DNA of 64,000 nucleotides from Rhizobium sp. N324 (GTDB lineage: Bacteria > Pseudomonadota > Alphaproteobacteria > Rhizobiales > Rhizobiaceae): contig NZ_CP013630.1 of NCBI RefSeq assembly GCF_001664485.1, positions 3,789,501-3,853,500 on the forward strand, in the 5' to 3' direction. Every line of letters starts with the position of its first letter. Positions within the stretch are counted from its first letter, which is position 1. Positions 25,639-32,783 of the stretch are shown piece by piece. The translations under genes were made by a program, and so were the position numbers. The notes under the pieces were generated by a model, which saw only the letters and a program-made list of their open reading frames with translations, had not been told where the DNA came from and ran no database searches.

Positions 25639-27185
25639 GCCAGCACCTCCGCCAATGGCTCACCGGCCTTGAGGCGCTTCACCGCCTCGACGGCGCCGAC
25701 GGTGGCGATCAGGTTGAGGCCCTTGCCCGTCGGCATCCATTCGCCGTCGCCGGCAGGTTCGATCAGGCCGTTTGCGGAGAAGGCATCGATCAGCGCCTCG
25801 GCGACGCTTGGCCGAAGTCCGACCCCGCGCCGGAACGACACGACGTCGAACGGCTCCATATGCTTCATCCAGGTCACGGCCCGGGCGAATTCTTCCTCGA
25901 CCCGCTCGTCGAGCGTCTTGCGCGGCGTATCGCGCTTGAACTCGTCGAAGTTGATATCGCCGATATTGCCGCCGGCGCCGGGCTGCAGAGCTTGCGCCTC
26001 CTCGAATTCCTTCCAGTCGACCCGTTTGATGACGGTCGTGTCGCCATAGCTGCCGTCATCCTGCCGCTCCCAGACGAACCAGGCGGTGTTCATCCGGCTC
26101 GAGGCCTTCGGCCCCTCATAGCCCTCGCGATGCATCATCGGCAGGCGGCGCTTGAACACGTAGACGCGCGCCGGCGGGTTTTCGTCCATGACGAAGTTGC
26201 GATCGTCGTCGGCAAAGCCGCAGAGGAAATTGAGATTGAGCAGCAGCGCCATCTTGCGCGGCTTGTGCACGCGCAGCGCATGCGCAACATAATCGTTCAG
26301 CACCTCGCCATAGGGCGGGTTGCTGAAGATATCAGGCCCCTCGCCTTCTTCTTCAGGCGCCGTGGCAAGGAAATCACCGACCGTCTGCAGCTCGCCATGC
26401 TGGGTCACCGTGCCGCGGTCGACGAGGTCGGAGATCACCACCTCGTAACCGGCAGCTTCCAGCACCCGCGAAATCGCGCCGTGCCCGCAGGACGGTTCCC
26501 AGACCGTGCCGGAGAAGCTTTCATAGGCAAGCAGCGTCCGCGTCGCCTGGACAGGGGTCTGATAGAAATTGTCGCCGCGATCTTCCTTGCTGGCCGAGGC
26601 CGTGCCGACGGCGGCGCGCAAATTGGCGCGACTGGGTTCGAAGCCCTGCGCCAGGCGCGATTCGATCGCGCGCTCGACGAGACCCGGCTGCTTTGCCTCG
26701 GCGTCGCGCAGCTTGCGGGCTTCATGGATTTCCTTCCGGCTTAGCCCGGCATCCTCAGCCGAAAAAGCGTTCTCGTCTGGAACGCTTTTCGGTCGCCCTT
26801 TCAGGGTGTGCCCGCTTTCCTTGGCTGCGTCCCACTCGTTCGCCAAACCGATCTTGGCGCGCGCCTCGATCAGCAGCGCGTCGGCCTGCAGTCGACGCGC
26901 CTTCGCGACCAGGTGCTCGGCCGCATCGAAGCGCTTGGCGAAACCCGCCGCCGCCTTGGCCTCGTCGTAAGCGGCCGACGCAATCATCCGCGCCGCCATG
27001 ACGTCGCCATCGTCGAGCAGCTGCCGCGCGCGCTCGACCGTCGCGACGAGATCCGAGGCGTCGACGCGGCCGACCGGCATCAGCCCCGTGGCCGGCGCCG
27101 CGGCCGCAGCCTTCAGGCCACCAAGCGTCGTCTCGATCGACGGACCGCCGGAAACGGAAATAGTGATCGGCATATCGTCGCTCAC
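25635..27185 (-). CDS. DNA methyltransferase with N-terminal helical domain
   Basis: A 516-residue protein. Residues 1 to about 200 are helical, with a stretch resembling small phage coiled-coil domains. The methyltransferase core follows: motif I EPSCGHGAIS (about 230-239) and NPPY (289-292), the catalytic motif of N6-adenine methyltransferases. The last 150 residues contain helical segments that may recognise DNA. The start is GTG 27185, with AGAGG upstream and a GTGA overlap with the gene before. It could protect phage DNA from restriction or act with the neighbouring PP-loop enzyme. Confidence 0.82.
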   Translation of the reverse strand: MSDDMPITISVSGGPSIETTLGGLKAAAAAPATGLMPVGRVDASDLVATVERARQLLDDGDVMAARMIASAAYDEAKAAAGFAKRFDAAEHLVAKARRLQADALLIEARAKIGLANEWDAAKESGHTLKGRPKSVPDENAFSAEDAGLSRKEIHEARKLRDAEAKQPGLVERAIESRLAQGFEPSRANLRAAVGTASASKEDRGDNFYQTPVQATRTLLAYESFSGTVWEPSCGHGAISRVLEAAGYEVVISDLVDRGTVTQHGELQTVGDFLATAPEEEGEGPDIFSNPPYGEVLNDYVAHALRVHKPRKMALLLNLNFLCGFADDDRNFVMDENPPARVYVFKRRLPMMHREGYEGPKASSRMNTAWFVWERQDDGSYGDTTVIKRVDWKEFEEAQALQPGAGGNIGDINFDEFKRDTPRKTLDERVEEEFARAVTWMKHMEPFDVVSFRRGVGLRPSVAEALIDAFSANGLIEPAGDGEWMPTGKGLNLIATVGAVEAVKRLKAGEPLAEVLA

Positions 27186-27532
27186 GCCGTCACCTCTGAA
27201 ATTTCCGGCCGCGCGAGCCGATACCCCTGCCCCCAAACCGTCTCAATCCGCACGCCGAAGGGCTTCAGCTTGCGGCGCATCTTGCAGACGAAGACGTCGA
27301 CGATCTTCATCTCCGGTTCTTCCAGCCGGTCACTGTAAAGCGCAGTCATGATCGATTGCCTCGTCCCGAAATCGCGGCTGGCGAGATGGGCGTAGACGCG
27401 CGCCTCGTTGGCAGTCAGCTGATATTCGACGGGCACCGGAATGCTCGCAGGCATCAATGCCTCCTCGAGCTGGCGGATACGCTCTTCGAGGAATTCGATG
27501 CGGTCGCGCTGGAGGTCGACGAGGTCATCCAT
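27182..27532 (-). CDS. Receiver-less CtrA-like winged-helix regulator, copy 1
   Basis: A 116-residue protein. An N-terminal coiled coil (LVDLQRDRIEFLEERIRQLE) precedes a winged-helix domain (residues about 35-112) whose second half, EEPEMKIVDVFVCKMRRKLK followed by ETVWGQGYRL, closely matches the DNA-binding domain of the alphaproteobacterial cell-cycle regulator CtrA. There is no phosphoreceiver domain, so activity would not be controlled by phosphorylation in the usual way; the coiled coil may replace it as dimeriser. Its paralogue lies immediately upstream, with an eight-base overlap. Confidence 0.8.
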   Translation of the reverse strand: MDDLVDLQRDRIEFLEERIRQLEEALMPASIPVPVEYQLTANEARVYAHLASRDFGTRQSIMTALYSDRLEEPEMKIVDVFVCKMRRKLKPFGVRIETVWGQGYRLARPEISEVTA

Positions 27533-27920
27533 GCCGCGCCACCCTCATCGCTACGGGAACAGGGGGGGTATGGCCGTATTTCTGCCGATCGAGCGGCCGA
27601 TAGCCCACGAAGCGCTCGCCGGAGATCACAACGCCGAAGGGCTTCACCTTCTTGCGCAGTCTGCTCATGTGGCTTTCGACGACGTTGGCATCAATCTCGT
27701 CATCAAGGTCCCGCCGATCGCCGTAGAGGGCCTCATAAAGCAGGTCCTTGTTGGCGATCTCTCGCGTGGTAAGGGCGGCAAAGAGCCGCCGCTCGGCATT
27801 GCGCAGCCCCCATTCCAGCGGGATGGCGATATCCTCGGGCAGCAGCAAAGCCTCGAGCTGCCGAATACGCTCGCGCAGCGTCTCGTTCTCCGCCCGCAGG
27901 ATATCGACCAGCTCATCCAC
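27525..27920 (-). CDS. Receiver-less CtrA-like winged-helix regulator, copy 2
   Basis: A 131-residue paralogue of the next gene: coiled coil MDELVDILRAENETLRERIR, then a winged helix with NVVESHMSRLRKKVKPFGV and a divergent wing. The recognition helix differs from copy 1, so the two may bind different sites or form a heterodimer. It overlaps the ParB-like gene by eight bases. It is most likely an early phage regulator. Confidence 0.7.
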   Translation of the reverse strand: MDELVDILRAENETLRERIRQLEALLLPEDIAIPLEWGLRNAERRLFAALTTREIANKDLLYEALYGDRRDLDDEIDANVVESHMSRLRKKVKPFGVVISGERFVGYRPLDRQKYGHTPPVPVAMRVARHG

Positions 27921-28764
27921 GCGCTTTTCTCCGGTTCATGAAGATCACGGAGGCGGTGGCGCGCCATAGCGGCATCTTGCGCTCGGCGGCGAATCGCTTG
28001 GCTTCGGTTTCCAGCTGCGCGGGCATTGCCTGCAGCAGCGCCGAGATCCGGTCAGGCTCGATCTGCCCCTTGTATTCACCGGCAAACAGCAGGTGCTCGA
28101 CGGCGCGGATCAGAATGGCGCTGACGGGAGCCGCGCGCCCCTTGACGCAGATCTCCAGGATCTCACGGGCGCCCTTGGCATGACGGCGCGAAATAACCGA
28201 GGCGATCGTCGAGACCGCCATGCTGTCGCCCGGCTTGAACTTGGCGAAGGGCGGCGGGTTCTTCAGCAGCGTCACGCCGGCGCGCTCGCAGACCTGCGCC
28301 ATCGTCAGCGCATCCTCGTCGCCGGCCGCGACGAGTGCGGCGTGCAGCTGCGTCGCGGTCACCTGGATGCGGTCGCGGTTGTGGCGCACGAAGGCCGAGG
28401 CGCGCTGCGCCACAGCCTCGGCTCGGACCACGAGAACCGGTATCAGCGGAATGCCGCGGTGGGTGACGGCGCCGATCGCCGTATGCTGGCCGTCGATCAC
28501 ATGCAGCCTGCCCTCGACCTCGACGGTGATCGGCGGCTTGAAGGCGAGCCAGCTCCATTCGGAAACGATCTTGCGGATCAGCCGGATGGAGCGGTCCGAC
28601 AGGCCGCGCTGATAACCTTCGTCGACGACGAGCTCGGCTGGATCGACATGGCGAACCTCCGGCATCCATTCGGGCACATCGGCCCGCGGCAGATCGGGAA
28701 AGTCGAGCGCCGTTATGGTGCGCAGCGCGACAGCGGGAGAAATGGCAGCAGAAGCATTCATCAT
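27913..28764 (-). CDS. ParB/Srx-fold protein
   Basis: A 283-residue protein with a ParB N-terminal-type domain (VVDEGYQRGLSDRSIRLIRK, then GRLHVIDGQHTAIGAVTHRG, about residues 46-107), including the DGQH box that binds nucleotide in this fold. The rest is helical. Phages often use such proteins as nucleases or regulators rather than partition factors; no parA gene lies beside it and no parS-like cluster was noticed. It is coupled to the flanking genes by ATGA and by an eight-base overlap. Confidence 0.7.
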   Translation of the reverse strand: MMNASAAISPAVALRTITALDFPDLPRADVPEWMPEVRHVDPAELVVDEGYQRGLSDRSIRLIRKIVSEWSWLAFKPPITVEVEGRLHVIDGQHTAIGAVTHRGIPLIPVLVVRAEAVAQRASAFVRHNRDRIQVTATQLHAALVAAGDEDALTMAQVCERAGVTLLKNPPPFAKFKPGDSMAVSTIASVISRRHAKGAREILEICVKGRAAPVSAILIRAVEHLLFAGEYKGQIEPDRISALLQAMPAQLETEAKRFAAERKMPLWRATASVIFMNRRKARG

Positions 28765-28997
28765 TCAGCCCTCATCAAAGCGTCGAGATAGCCGCGACCC
28801 TTCTCGGTCACGGTCACAAACTGCGGGTCGCCGGGAAGGCGCTCGACATAGCCGCCGGCGAGCGCCGTCTCGACGCCGTGCCTGTCTCGGTCGAGCGTCA
28901 GCGGAAAGGCGCGACCGTGGCGCGCGAAAAACCGCGCGGCCCGATAGAGCAGGACGCGGCCGTCGCGATTGAGCCCCGGTTCGGTCACTCGCATCAT
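28761..28997 (-). CDS. Small winged-helix-like protein
   Basis: A 78-residue protein starting MMRVTEPGLNRDG and ending TVTEKGRGYLDALMRAE. This is the pattern of a short winged helix with a C-terminal wing-like strand, as in small phage DNA-binding proteins. ATGA overlaps connect it with both neighbours. DNA binding is inferred from shape alone. Confidence 0.5.
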   Translation of the reverse strand: MMRVTEPGLNRDGRVLLYRAARFFARHGRAFPLTLDRDRHGVETALAGGYVERLPGDPQFVTVTEKGRGYLDALMRAE

Positions 28998-29482
28998 TCG
29001 CCGCCCACAATCTTCAGGCCGGCCTTCGCGCCGCCCGAAGCCTTGATCACGGCTAGTGCCTGCCTCAGATCAGAAGCTGCCTGCTCGAGACCCCTCGCCA
29101 GCCGGTCGACCGTCGTCGCCTCGGCCGGCGTCACCTGGCCGTCGCTGATCGCCATCGCAATCGCGTTGGCGACCTCGGCGGAATGCCGCATCAGCTCGGC
29201 ATGGCTTGTGAGCACATTGATTTCGGCCTTCCGCGCCTCGTCCGGATCCGTCAGCCGGCGACCGTTGGTTTCGGCGAGCACCGCCGTCACCAGCGCCTGG
29301 CCGCAATCGCGCTCCAACATGGCGATCGCGCCGACGGGCATCAGGTCGGGCTCCGAGCCGTTGTTCCAGCGACCAACTTCGCTCTTCGAATAGCCGGACT
29401 TTTCGACGACGCGCATGATGCCGCCGCAGCGCTCGATCAGGTCCCTCTGGGCCGCTTTGATGCGGTAGAGAAATGCGTCCAT
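28994..29482 (-). CDS. HTH regulator, CII-like position
   Basis: A 162-residue protein with an N-terminal helix-turn-helix (residues about 7-45: FLYRIKAAQRDLIERCGGIM, RVVEKSGYSKSEVGRW) and a helical C-terminal half, the general plan of phage CII-type or oligomeric regulators. It starts the second block of the early left operon, and its leader carries two identical-type palindromes. The start 29482 follows AAGGA; the seven extra residues to 29503 are not supported. Confidence 0.65.
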   Translation of the reverse strand: MDAFLYRIKAAQRDLIERCGGIMRVVEKSGYSKSEVGRWNNGSEPDLMPVGAIAMLERDCGQALVTAVLAETNGRRLTDPDEARKAEINVLTSHAELMRHSAEVANAIAMAISDGQVTPAEATTVDRLARGLEQAASDLRQALAVIKASGGAKAGLKIVGGE

Positions 29483-29510
29483 GTCCTTGACTCCAAAAAA
29501 CAAAAACAGT

Positions 29511-29553
29511 TTCCCGCGCCGGGAATTCCGGCGGGTTATTCCCGTGGCGGGAA
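29511..29553. promoter_or_regulatory. Two perfect TTCCCG-N3-CGGGAA palindromes
   Basis: 15-bp perfect palindromes at 29511-29525 (spacer CGC) and 29539-29553 (spacer TGG), centres 28 bp apart. Both are just upstream of the CII-like regulator start at 29482. Spacing and identity point to operator sites for a dimeric regulator, most simply autoregulation. Which protein binds is not known. Confidence 0.75.
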
Positions 29554-29653
29554 CGCTTCGGAAATGTGAGAACTCAGGCCGTCAAGAGATCACGGGGGAC
29601 CGCATGACTGGATGTGCGACTGGTACAAAGCGGCAAAGCCGCAAAGAGAAGGC

Positions 29654-29686
29654 GCGCCGGACGTCAGGGGTCCGCCCGTCCGGCGC
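29654..29686 (-). terminator. Strong hairpin after the cro-like gene
   Basis: A 10-bp perfect stem GCGCCGGACG/CGTCCGGCGC with a 13-base loop, in the gap between the cro-like gene and the CII-like gene. In the minus-strand direction it is followed by a weak pyrimidine run (GCCTTCTCTTT). It may be a tR1-like partial terminator. Confidence 0.45.
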
Positions 29687-29744
29687 GAGGCGGCGCGGCG
29701 ATGGCTATCTTCGCAGCGCAGGGAAAGAGTTTCTGGCCGCTGCA

Positions 29745-29996
29745 TCATTCCGCGGCCTCGTTCGCTTCGGGATAGGGAATGTCACGGGCCACACAATTGG
29801 CCCGGTAGAACTCCTCCGGTCCGAACGGCGTCAGCGGAATCAGGACGCGCCAATGCCGATCCGGAATGCCGGTCAGGCGCCATTTGTAGATCGCGTCACG
29901 GGTGATAGCCACGCCGGCATCGATGCAGGCTCGCTCGACCGCAGCCACGCCGCCCGCCTCTTTGATGATTTTTGTGACAGTGATTTCCGCTTCCAT
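29745..29996 (-). CDS. Cro-like regulator
   Basis: An 83-residue protein with the pattern of Cro/CI-type small repressors: IIKEAGGVAAVERACIDAGV, then AITRDAIYKWRLTGIPDRHWR (about residues 9-48), which fits the carph-isopro/Cro HTH family. It diverges from the repressor gene across the operator. The chosen start is ATG 29996; extension to 30032 would run into the operator palindrome. In a lambda-like switch it would repress cI and favour the lytic programme. Confidence 0.75.
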   Translation of the reverse strand: MEAEITVTKIIKEAGGVAAVERACIDAGVAITRDAIYKWRLTGIPDRHWRVLIPLTPFGPEEFYRANCVARDIPYPEANEAAE

Positions 29997-30003
29997 GTTT
30001 GCA

Positions 30004-30051
30004 CCTGTACTAGATTTTAAATCTAGCTTCAAGCCATGGGAAATCTACACC
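30004..30051. promoter_or_regulatory. cI/cro operator region
   Basis: A perfect 17-bp palindrome, CTAGATTT-T-AAATCTAG, at 30010-30026 and a half-site AAATCTAC at 30041-30048. On the minus strand TTGAAG and TACAGG flank the palindrome with a 17-bp spacer, so it could sit between the -35 and -10 of the cro promoter. If so, cro mRNA would be nearly leaderless. Confidence 0.7.
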
Positions 30052-30073
30052 AGAAAATAATTCCGGATTTAAT

Positions 30074-30787
30074 ATGCGTTTCATGACTTGGTGGAAGCGA
30101 CTTGATCAGCGGCGACAGGAACTCGGCTGGAGCGGTGCGGAACTTGCACGGCGCGCGGGTATTCCCTATGCGAACATAAACAAATATCTGAACGGCAAGA
30201 TTGAGCAGCCACGCGGCGAAGAAATGCAGAAGCTCGCATCGGCGATTGGCAAATCAGCGCTGTGGTTGCGGGACGGGCTTGAACTCAGCGATGTCGAGGC
30301 CGCCCCCATTGAAGGCCGACTGCTGCCGGTCGCCGTCGTCGGAAAGGTCGAAGCGGGCACATTCCGCGAAGTTGACGATATGGACCAATCAGAAAGAGAA
30401 CTGCTATCCTTGCCGGCCGACGATCGGTTTCCGAGCGCTCGACTGATGGCGTTCGACGTCTCTGGTGATTCAATGAACGAGCTGCGGCCTCGGCCGATCC
30501 TGCCGGGAGATCGCGTCGTTTGCGTTTCCTATGAAGATGTTGCCCATGAAGCCCCATTGCGCGACGGCATGGTGGTGGTGGTGGAGAGAACACGCGATGG
30601 AGGGCAGACGCGCGAATGGTCCGTGAAGCAGATTGAGCTTTACCAGGACAGGACAGAATTTCACCCACGATCGACGAACCCGAAGCACAAACCCATAGTC
30701 GTTCCGCGCGATCCAACCGCCGACACAGGCACTATTGTCGAGATCATCGGCCTTGTTAGAAGGGTCGTAAACGACCTGCCCTTTTAG
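30074..30787 (+). CDS. CI/LexA-type prophage repressor
   Basis: A 237-residue repressor with an N-terminal HTH (residues about 8-58: LGWSGAELARRAGIPYANIN) and a C-terminal S24 peptidase domain. Ser133 (GDSM), Lys185 (SVKQIE) and a probable self-cleavage bond A94-G95 in VEAGTF are all in place. RecA-stimulated self-cleavage, and hence SOS induction of the prophage, is expected from the family. It diverges from the cro-like gene and overlaps the 83-residue gene at its 3' end by four bases. Confidence 0.92.
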   Translation: MRFMTWWKRLDQRRQELGWSGAELARRAGIPYANINKYLNGKIEQPRGEEMQKLASAIGKSALWLRDGLELSDVEAAPIEGRLLPVAVVGKVEAGTFREVDDMDQSERELLSLPADDRFPSARLMAFDVSGDSMNELRPRPILPGDRVVCVSYEDVAHEAPLRDGMVVVVERTRDGGQTREWSVKQIELYQDRTEFHPRSTNPKHKPIVVPRDPTADTGTIVEIIGLVRRVVNDLPF

Positions 30788-31035
30788 GATCGGTCAGCAC
30801 CGGCATCATGCACACGACAGAGGGACGCGCTAACGAGCAGTCCGATGGCGCTGTCACATTTAATGCATGAGAAGCGCAGATTTCCCAGCAGCCCGCTTTC
30901 CAGTAGTTCCTCTACATCGCTGGGCGCGTCATCAATTCGAGGCACGCAAACCAGCTTCGTGCTCTCACGCCTGCAGTTCTCGCATCTGATCTGCAGCTCA
31001 AATTCCCGTGATATCTCACTGATCAAAAGTTGCAT
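30784..31035 (-). CDS. Small zinc-ribbon-like protein
   Basis: An 83-residue protein with two Cys pairs, CENC near residue 18 and CIKC near residue 57, as expected for a zinc ribbon. AAGGAG precedes its ATG. It is convergent to the repressor gene, overlapping its stop, and its upstream region holds an operator copy, so it may be under repressor control. Function unknown. Confidence 0.65.
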   Translation of the reverse strand: MQLLISEISREFELQIRCENCRRESTKLVCVPRIDDAPSDVEELLESGLLGNLRFSCIKCDSAIGLLVSASLCRVHDAGADRS

Positions 31036-31098
31036 GCCGTTCTCCTTTGGTTCTTATTAATCCTGAGAACGCGCCACGAGTCGAGTCGAATCAGTAAC

Positions 31099-31157
31099 AT
31101 AGATTTTATTTCTATCTGCCTATTGACGCGGTTCGAATGTAGATTTAATTTCCATCT
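31099..31157. promoter_or_regulatory. Right-arm control region with two operator copies
   Basis: Two copies of the repressor motif: ATAGATTTTATTTCTAT at 31099-31115 (13 of 17 bases identical to the cI/cro palindrome) and GTAGATTTAATTTCCAT at 31139-31155 (11 of 17). TTGACG at 31123-31128 is followed 17 bases later by TAATTT inside the second copy, a plausible rightward promoter for the small-gene operon that repressor binding would block. Confidence 0.6.
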
Positions 31158-31266
31158 CGTCCGGTGATCCTCCCTCACTTGGATGGCGCGCAAGAGACGC
31201 CGCCGGTCCGCACCCTGGCGGCCGGCGGCGGGCGGCGCAGGAGAAGGGAGACCCAAGGAGAAGATC

Positions 31267-31467
31267 ATGAGAAGCAAATCCAAGTCCAAGACACCAGCCG
31301 CGCCTGTCCGCAACATCAAGGCGGAGATGCTGGATCTCTACCGCGAGCGCGGCGCCCAGACCGAAACCGATCTCATCCGCGCCGGCTTCACCAAAGAGCA
31401 GATCGAAACGCTGGCGCCCGCCGTCGCCGAGCAGCTGCGCACCGAAGACTTCGCGGCCGCCGCCTGA
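31267..31467 (+). CDS. First gene of the right-arm operon, hypothetical
   Basis: A 66-residue protein starting MRSKSKSKTPAAPVRNIKAE, with AAGGAG nine bases upstream. It has a basic N-terminus and a helical body (MLDLYRERGAQTETDLIRAG, FTKEQIETLAPAVAEQL). The frame is open to 31183, but no ribosome binding site supports that start. It is the first product of the operon after the control region. Function unknown. Confidence 0.65.
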   Translation: MRSKSKSKTPAAPVRNIKAEMLDLYRERGAQTETDLIRAGFTKEQIETLAPAVAEQLRTEDFAAAA

Positions 31468-31487
31468 GTCCCCGGCCTTGAGCCAGT

Positions 31488-31546
31488 CCTCGGTCTTGAA
31501 CCGAGGATCCGGTTTCGGTCTCCGCCCCGACCAGGAAACGGGGCGG
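31488..31546 (+). terminator. Tandem hairpins in the right-arm operon
   Basis: Stem CCTCGGT/ACCGAGG (31488-31494 and 31500-31506) and stem CCGCCCCG/CGGGGCGG (31522-31529 and 31539-31546), the latter followed by TTTCCC. They lie between the first and second genes and may form a partial terminator or an RNA-stability element. Confidence 0.4.
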
Positions 31547-31575
31547 TTTCCCAAACGGATGCAAAGGGCACTCCC

Positions 31576-31773
31576 ATGAACCATTTCACACCATTCCTGC
31601 CGGCCCGCATAAGCCTGGCCGACATGCTGACCTCCGATGACAGCTGCCGCAATCTCGAAGAGCGGATGCTGGACAGCATGCGCATGCGCGTGAAGACCCA
31701 GCGCCGCGCCGAAGCGGTGCTGCTGCTCCTCACCGCCTTCGTGTTCGCCTTCTGCTTCGCGGCGCGGGTGTAA
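31576..31773 (+). CDS. Small single-helix membrane protein
   Basis: A 65-residue protein starting MNHFTPFLPARISLADMLTS. It has a charged middle (LEERMLDSMRMRVKTQRRAE) and a C-terminal membrane helix (VLLLLTAFVFAFCFAARV), a tail-anchored arrangement. The next gene, two bases downstream, also encodes a membrane protein, so they may act together. Function unknown. Confidence 0.6.
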   Translation: MNHFTPFLPARISLADMLTSDDSCRNLEERMLDSMRMRVKTQRRAEAVLLLLTAFVFAFCFAARV

Positions 31774-31775
31774 CC

Positions 31776-32036
31776 ATGACCTGGCTCTATGCCGCACTGA
31801 TCGCCGCCATCGCGGAGGGCGCCGTCATCATCGCCGTGCTCTTCTGGCTCGTCCGCCGGGACAACGGCCGCCACAAGGATATCACCGCCGCGATCGAGTT
31901 CGCGCTCGGCCTCAATCTCTTCCGGCAGAGAAACTTCCTTCGCCTCTTCGTCGATGGCGAGGATGCCACCCTCAAACGCGACTATCCCGAATGGGCCGAA
32001 TACCGCGCCCAGTTTCACGCCCTGGAGGGCTTTTGA
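31776..32036 (+). CDS. Small membrane protein, N-terminal helix
   Basis: An 86-residue protein with an N-terminal hydrophobic helix (residues about 3-27: WLYAALIAAIAEGAVIIAVL) and a soluble C-terminal part rich in charged residues (LRLFVDGEDATLKRDYPEWA). It is two bases from the gene before and one base from the gene after. Probably inner-membrane; function unknown. Confidence 0.6.
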   Translation: MTWLYAALIAAIAEGAVIIAVLFWLVRRDNGRHKDITAAIEFALGLNLFRQRNFLRLFVDGEDATLKRDYPEWAEYRAQFHALEGF

Positions 32037-32037
32037 C

Positions 32038-32385
32038 ATGGCAGAGATCGTGCATTTCCCCGCACGCGGCCCGCGCCCGGCGCTGCGCCTCGTCAGCGAT
32101 ATCGACGACATGGTGACGGCAGAGATGAACGCGAAGTGCCGCGACTACATCGCCAAGGCGCTGGAGAACATGGCCTCCGCCAATCTGGAGCTGAACGCCG
32201 CCAATGTCATCCTGCTCGATCAGGGCGACACATCAGACCTCGTCAGCGATGAGGTCATCATCAGCATGTGCCACGCTCTGATCTCGGTCATCGACGCCAG
32301 GGGCTGCCGCACCGATGACCGGCCGCTGCGCAATGCCGCCGCCAAGACGATCTCCGAGCGGGAGGGCAGCCACCATGGCCACTAG
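32038..32385 (+). CDS. Hypothetical phage protein, 115 residues
   Basis: Starts MAEIVHFPARGPRPALRLVS, one base after the upstream stop. Mostly helical (MNAKCRDYIAKALENMASAN, DEVIISMCHALISVIDARGC), with no recognisable domain. It overlaps the next gene by 11 bases. A small soluble regulator or adaptor would fit, but there is no direct evidence. Confidence 0.6.
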   Translation: MAEIVHFPARGPRPALRLVSDIDDMVTAEMNAKCRDYIAKALENMASANLELNAANVILLDQGDTSDLVSDEVIISMCHALISVIDARGCRTDDRPLRNAAAKTISEREGSHHGH

Positions 32386-32644
32386 CGCCCTCGCCCAGCT
32401 GCCGCGCGCAGCCGTCACCGCCTCGACGCTCTTCTCCGGCGCGCTTGCCGCGCTCAAAATCCGCCCGCCGCTCCGCCACGACACCACCCACTGCGGCACG
32501 ATCGTCGATGCCGACGGCAACATGGTCTTCGTCGTCGACATGCACCACGAGCGCTCCGACGCCGAGGTCACCGACATCGCCGAGTTGATGCTGCTCGCCA
32601 TCAACGTCCACGCCGGCTACCTGCCGGAGGCCGCCCATGGCTGA
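32375..32644 (+). CDS. Hypothetical phage protein, 89 residues
   Basis: Starts MATSALAQLPRAAVTASTLF within the end of the previous gene. It contains a beta-rich core (HCGTIVDADGNMVFVVDMHH) followed by a helix (AEVTDIAELMLLAINVHAGY), which may be one compact alpha-beta domain. It overlaps the 48-residue frame that follows. No family recognised. Confidence 0.55.
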   Translation: MATSALAQLPRAAVTASTLFSGALAALKIRPPLRHDTTHCGTIVDADGNMVFVVDMHHERSDAEVTDIAELMLLAINVHAGYLPEAAHG

Positions 32645-32783
32645 CACGCTCTTCCGCGTACACTTCGAGGACGGCACCAAGCTCGACGTCACTGCCGCCG
32701 ACACCAAGGCCGCCACCAAAACCGCCGGCGACCAGCACGACGGCATCATCAAGAAGGTCAAACGCGTGAAGGGGAACGGCTGA
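32637..32783 (+). CDS. Tiny gene, 48 residues
   Basis: ATG 32637 overlaps the end of the previous gene, and its TGA overlaps the next ATG (TGATG). The product, starting MADTLFRVHFEDGTKLDVTA, has an N-terminal strand pair and a Lys-rich helical C-terminus. Coupling on both sides supports translation. Function unknown. Confidence 0.6.
   Translation: MADTLFRVHFEDGTKLDVTAADTKAATKTAGDQHDGIIKKVKRVKGNG

Noticed and set aside
29612..29905. A plus-strand frame between the CII-like and cro-like genes
   Set aside because: It is Arg-rich, runs through the hairpin and opposite the cro-like gene, and has no ribosome binding site.
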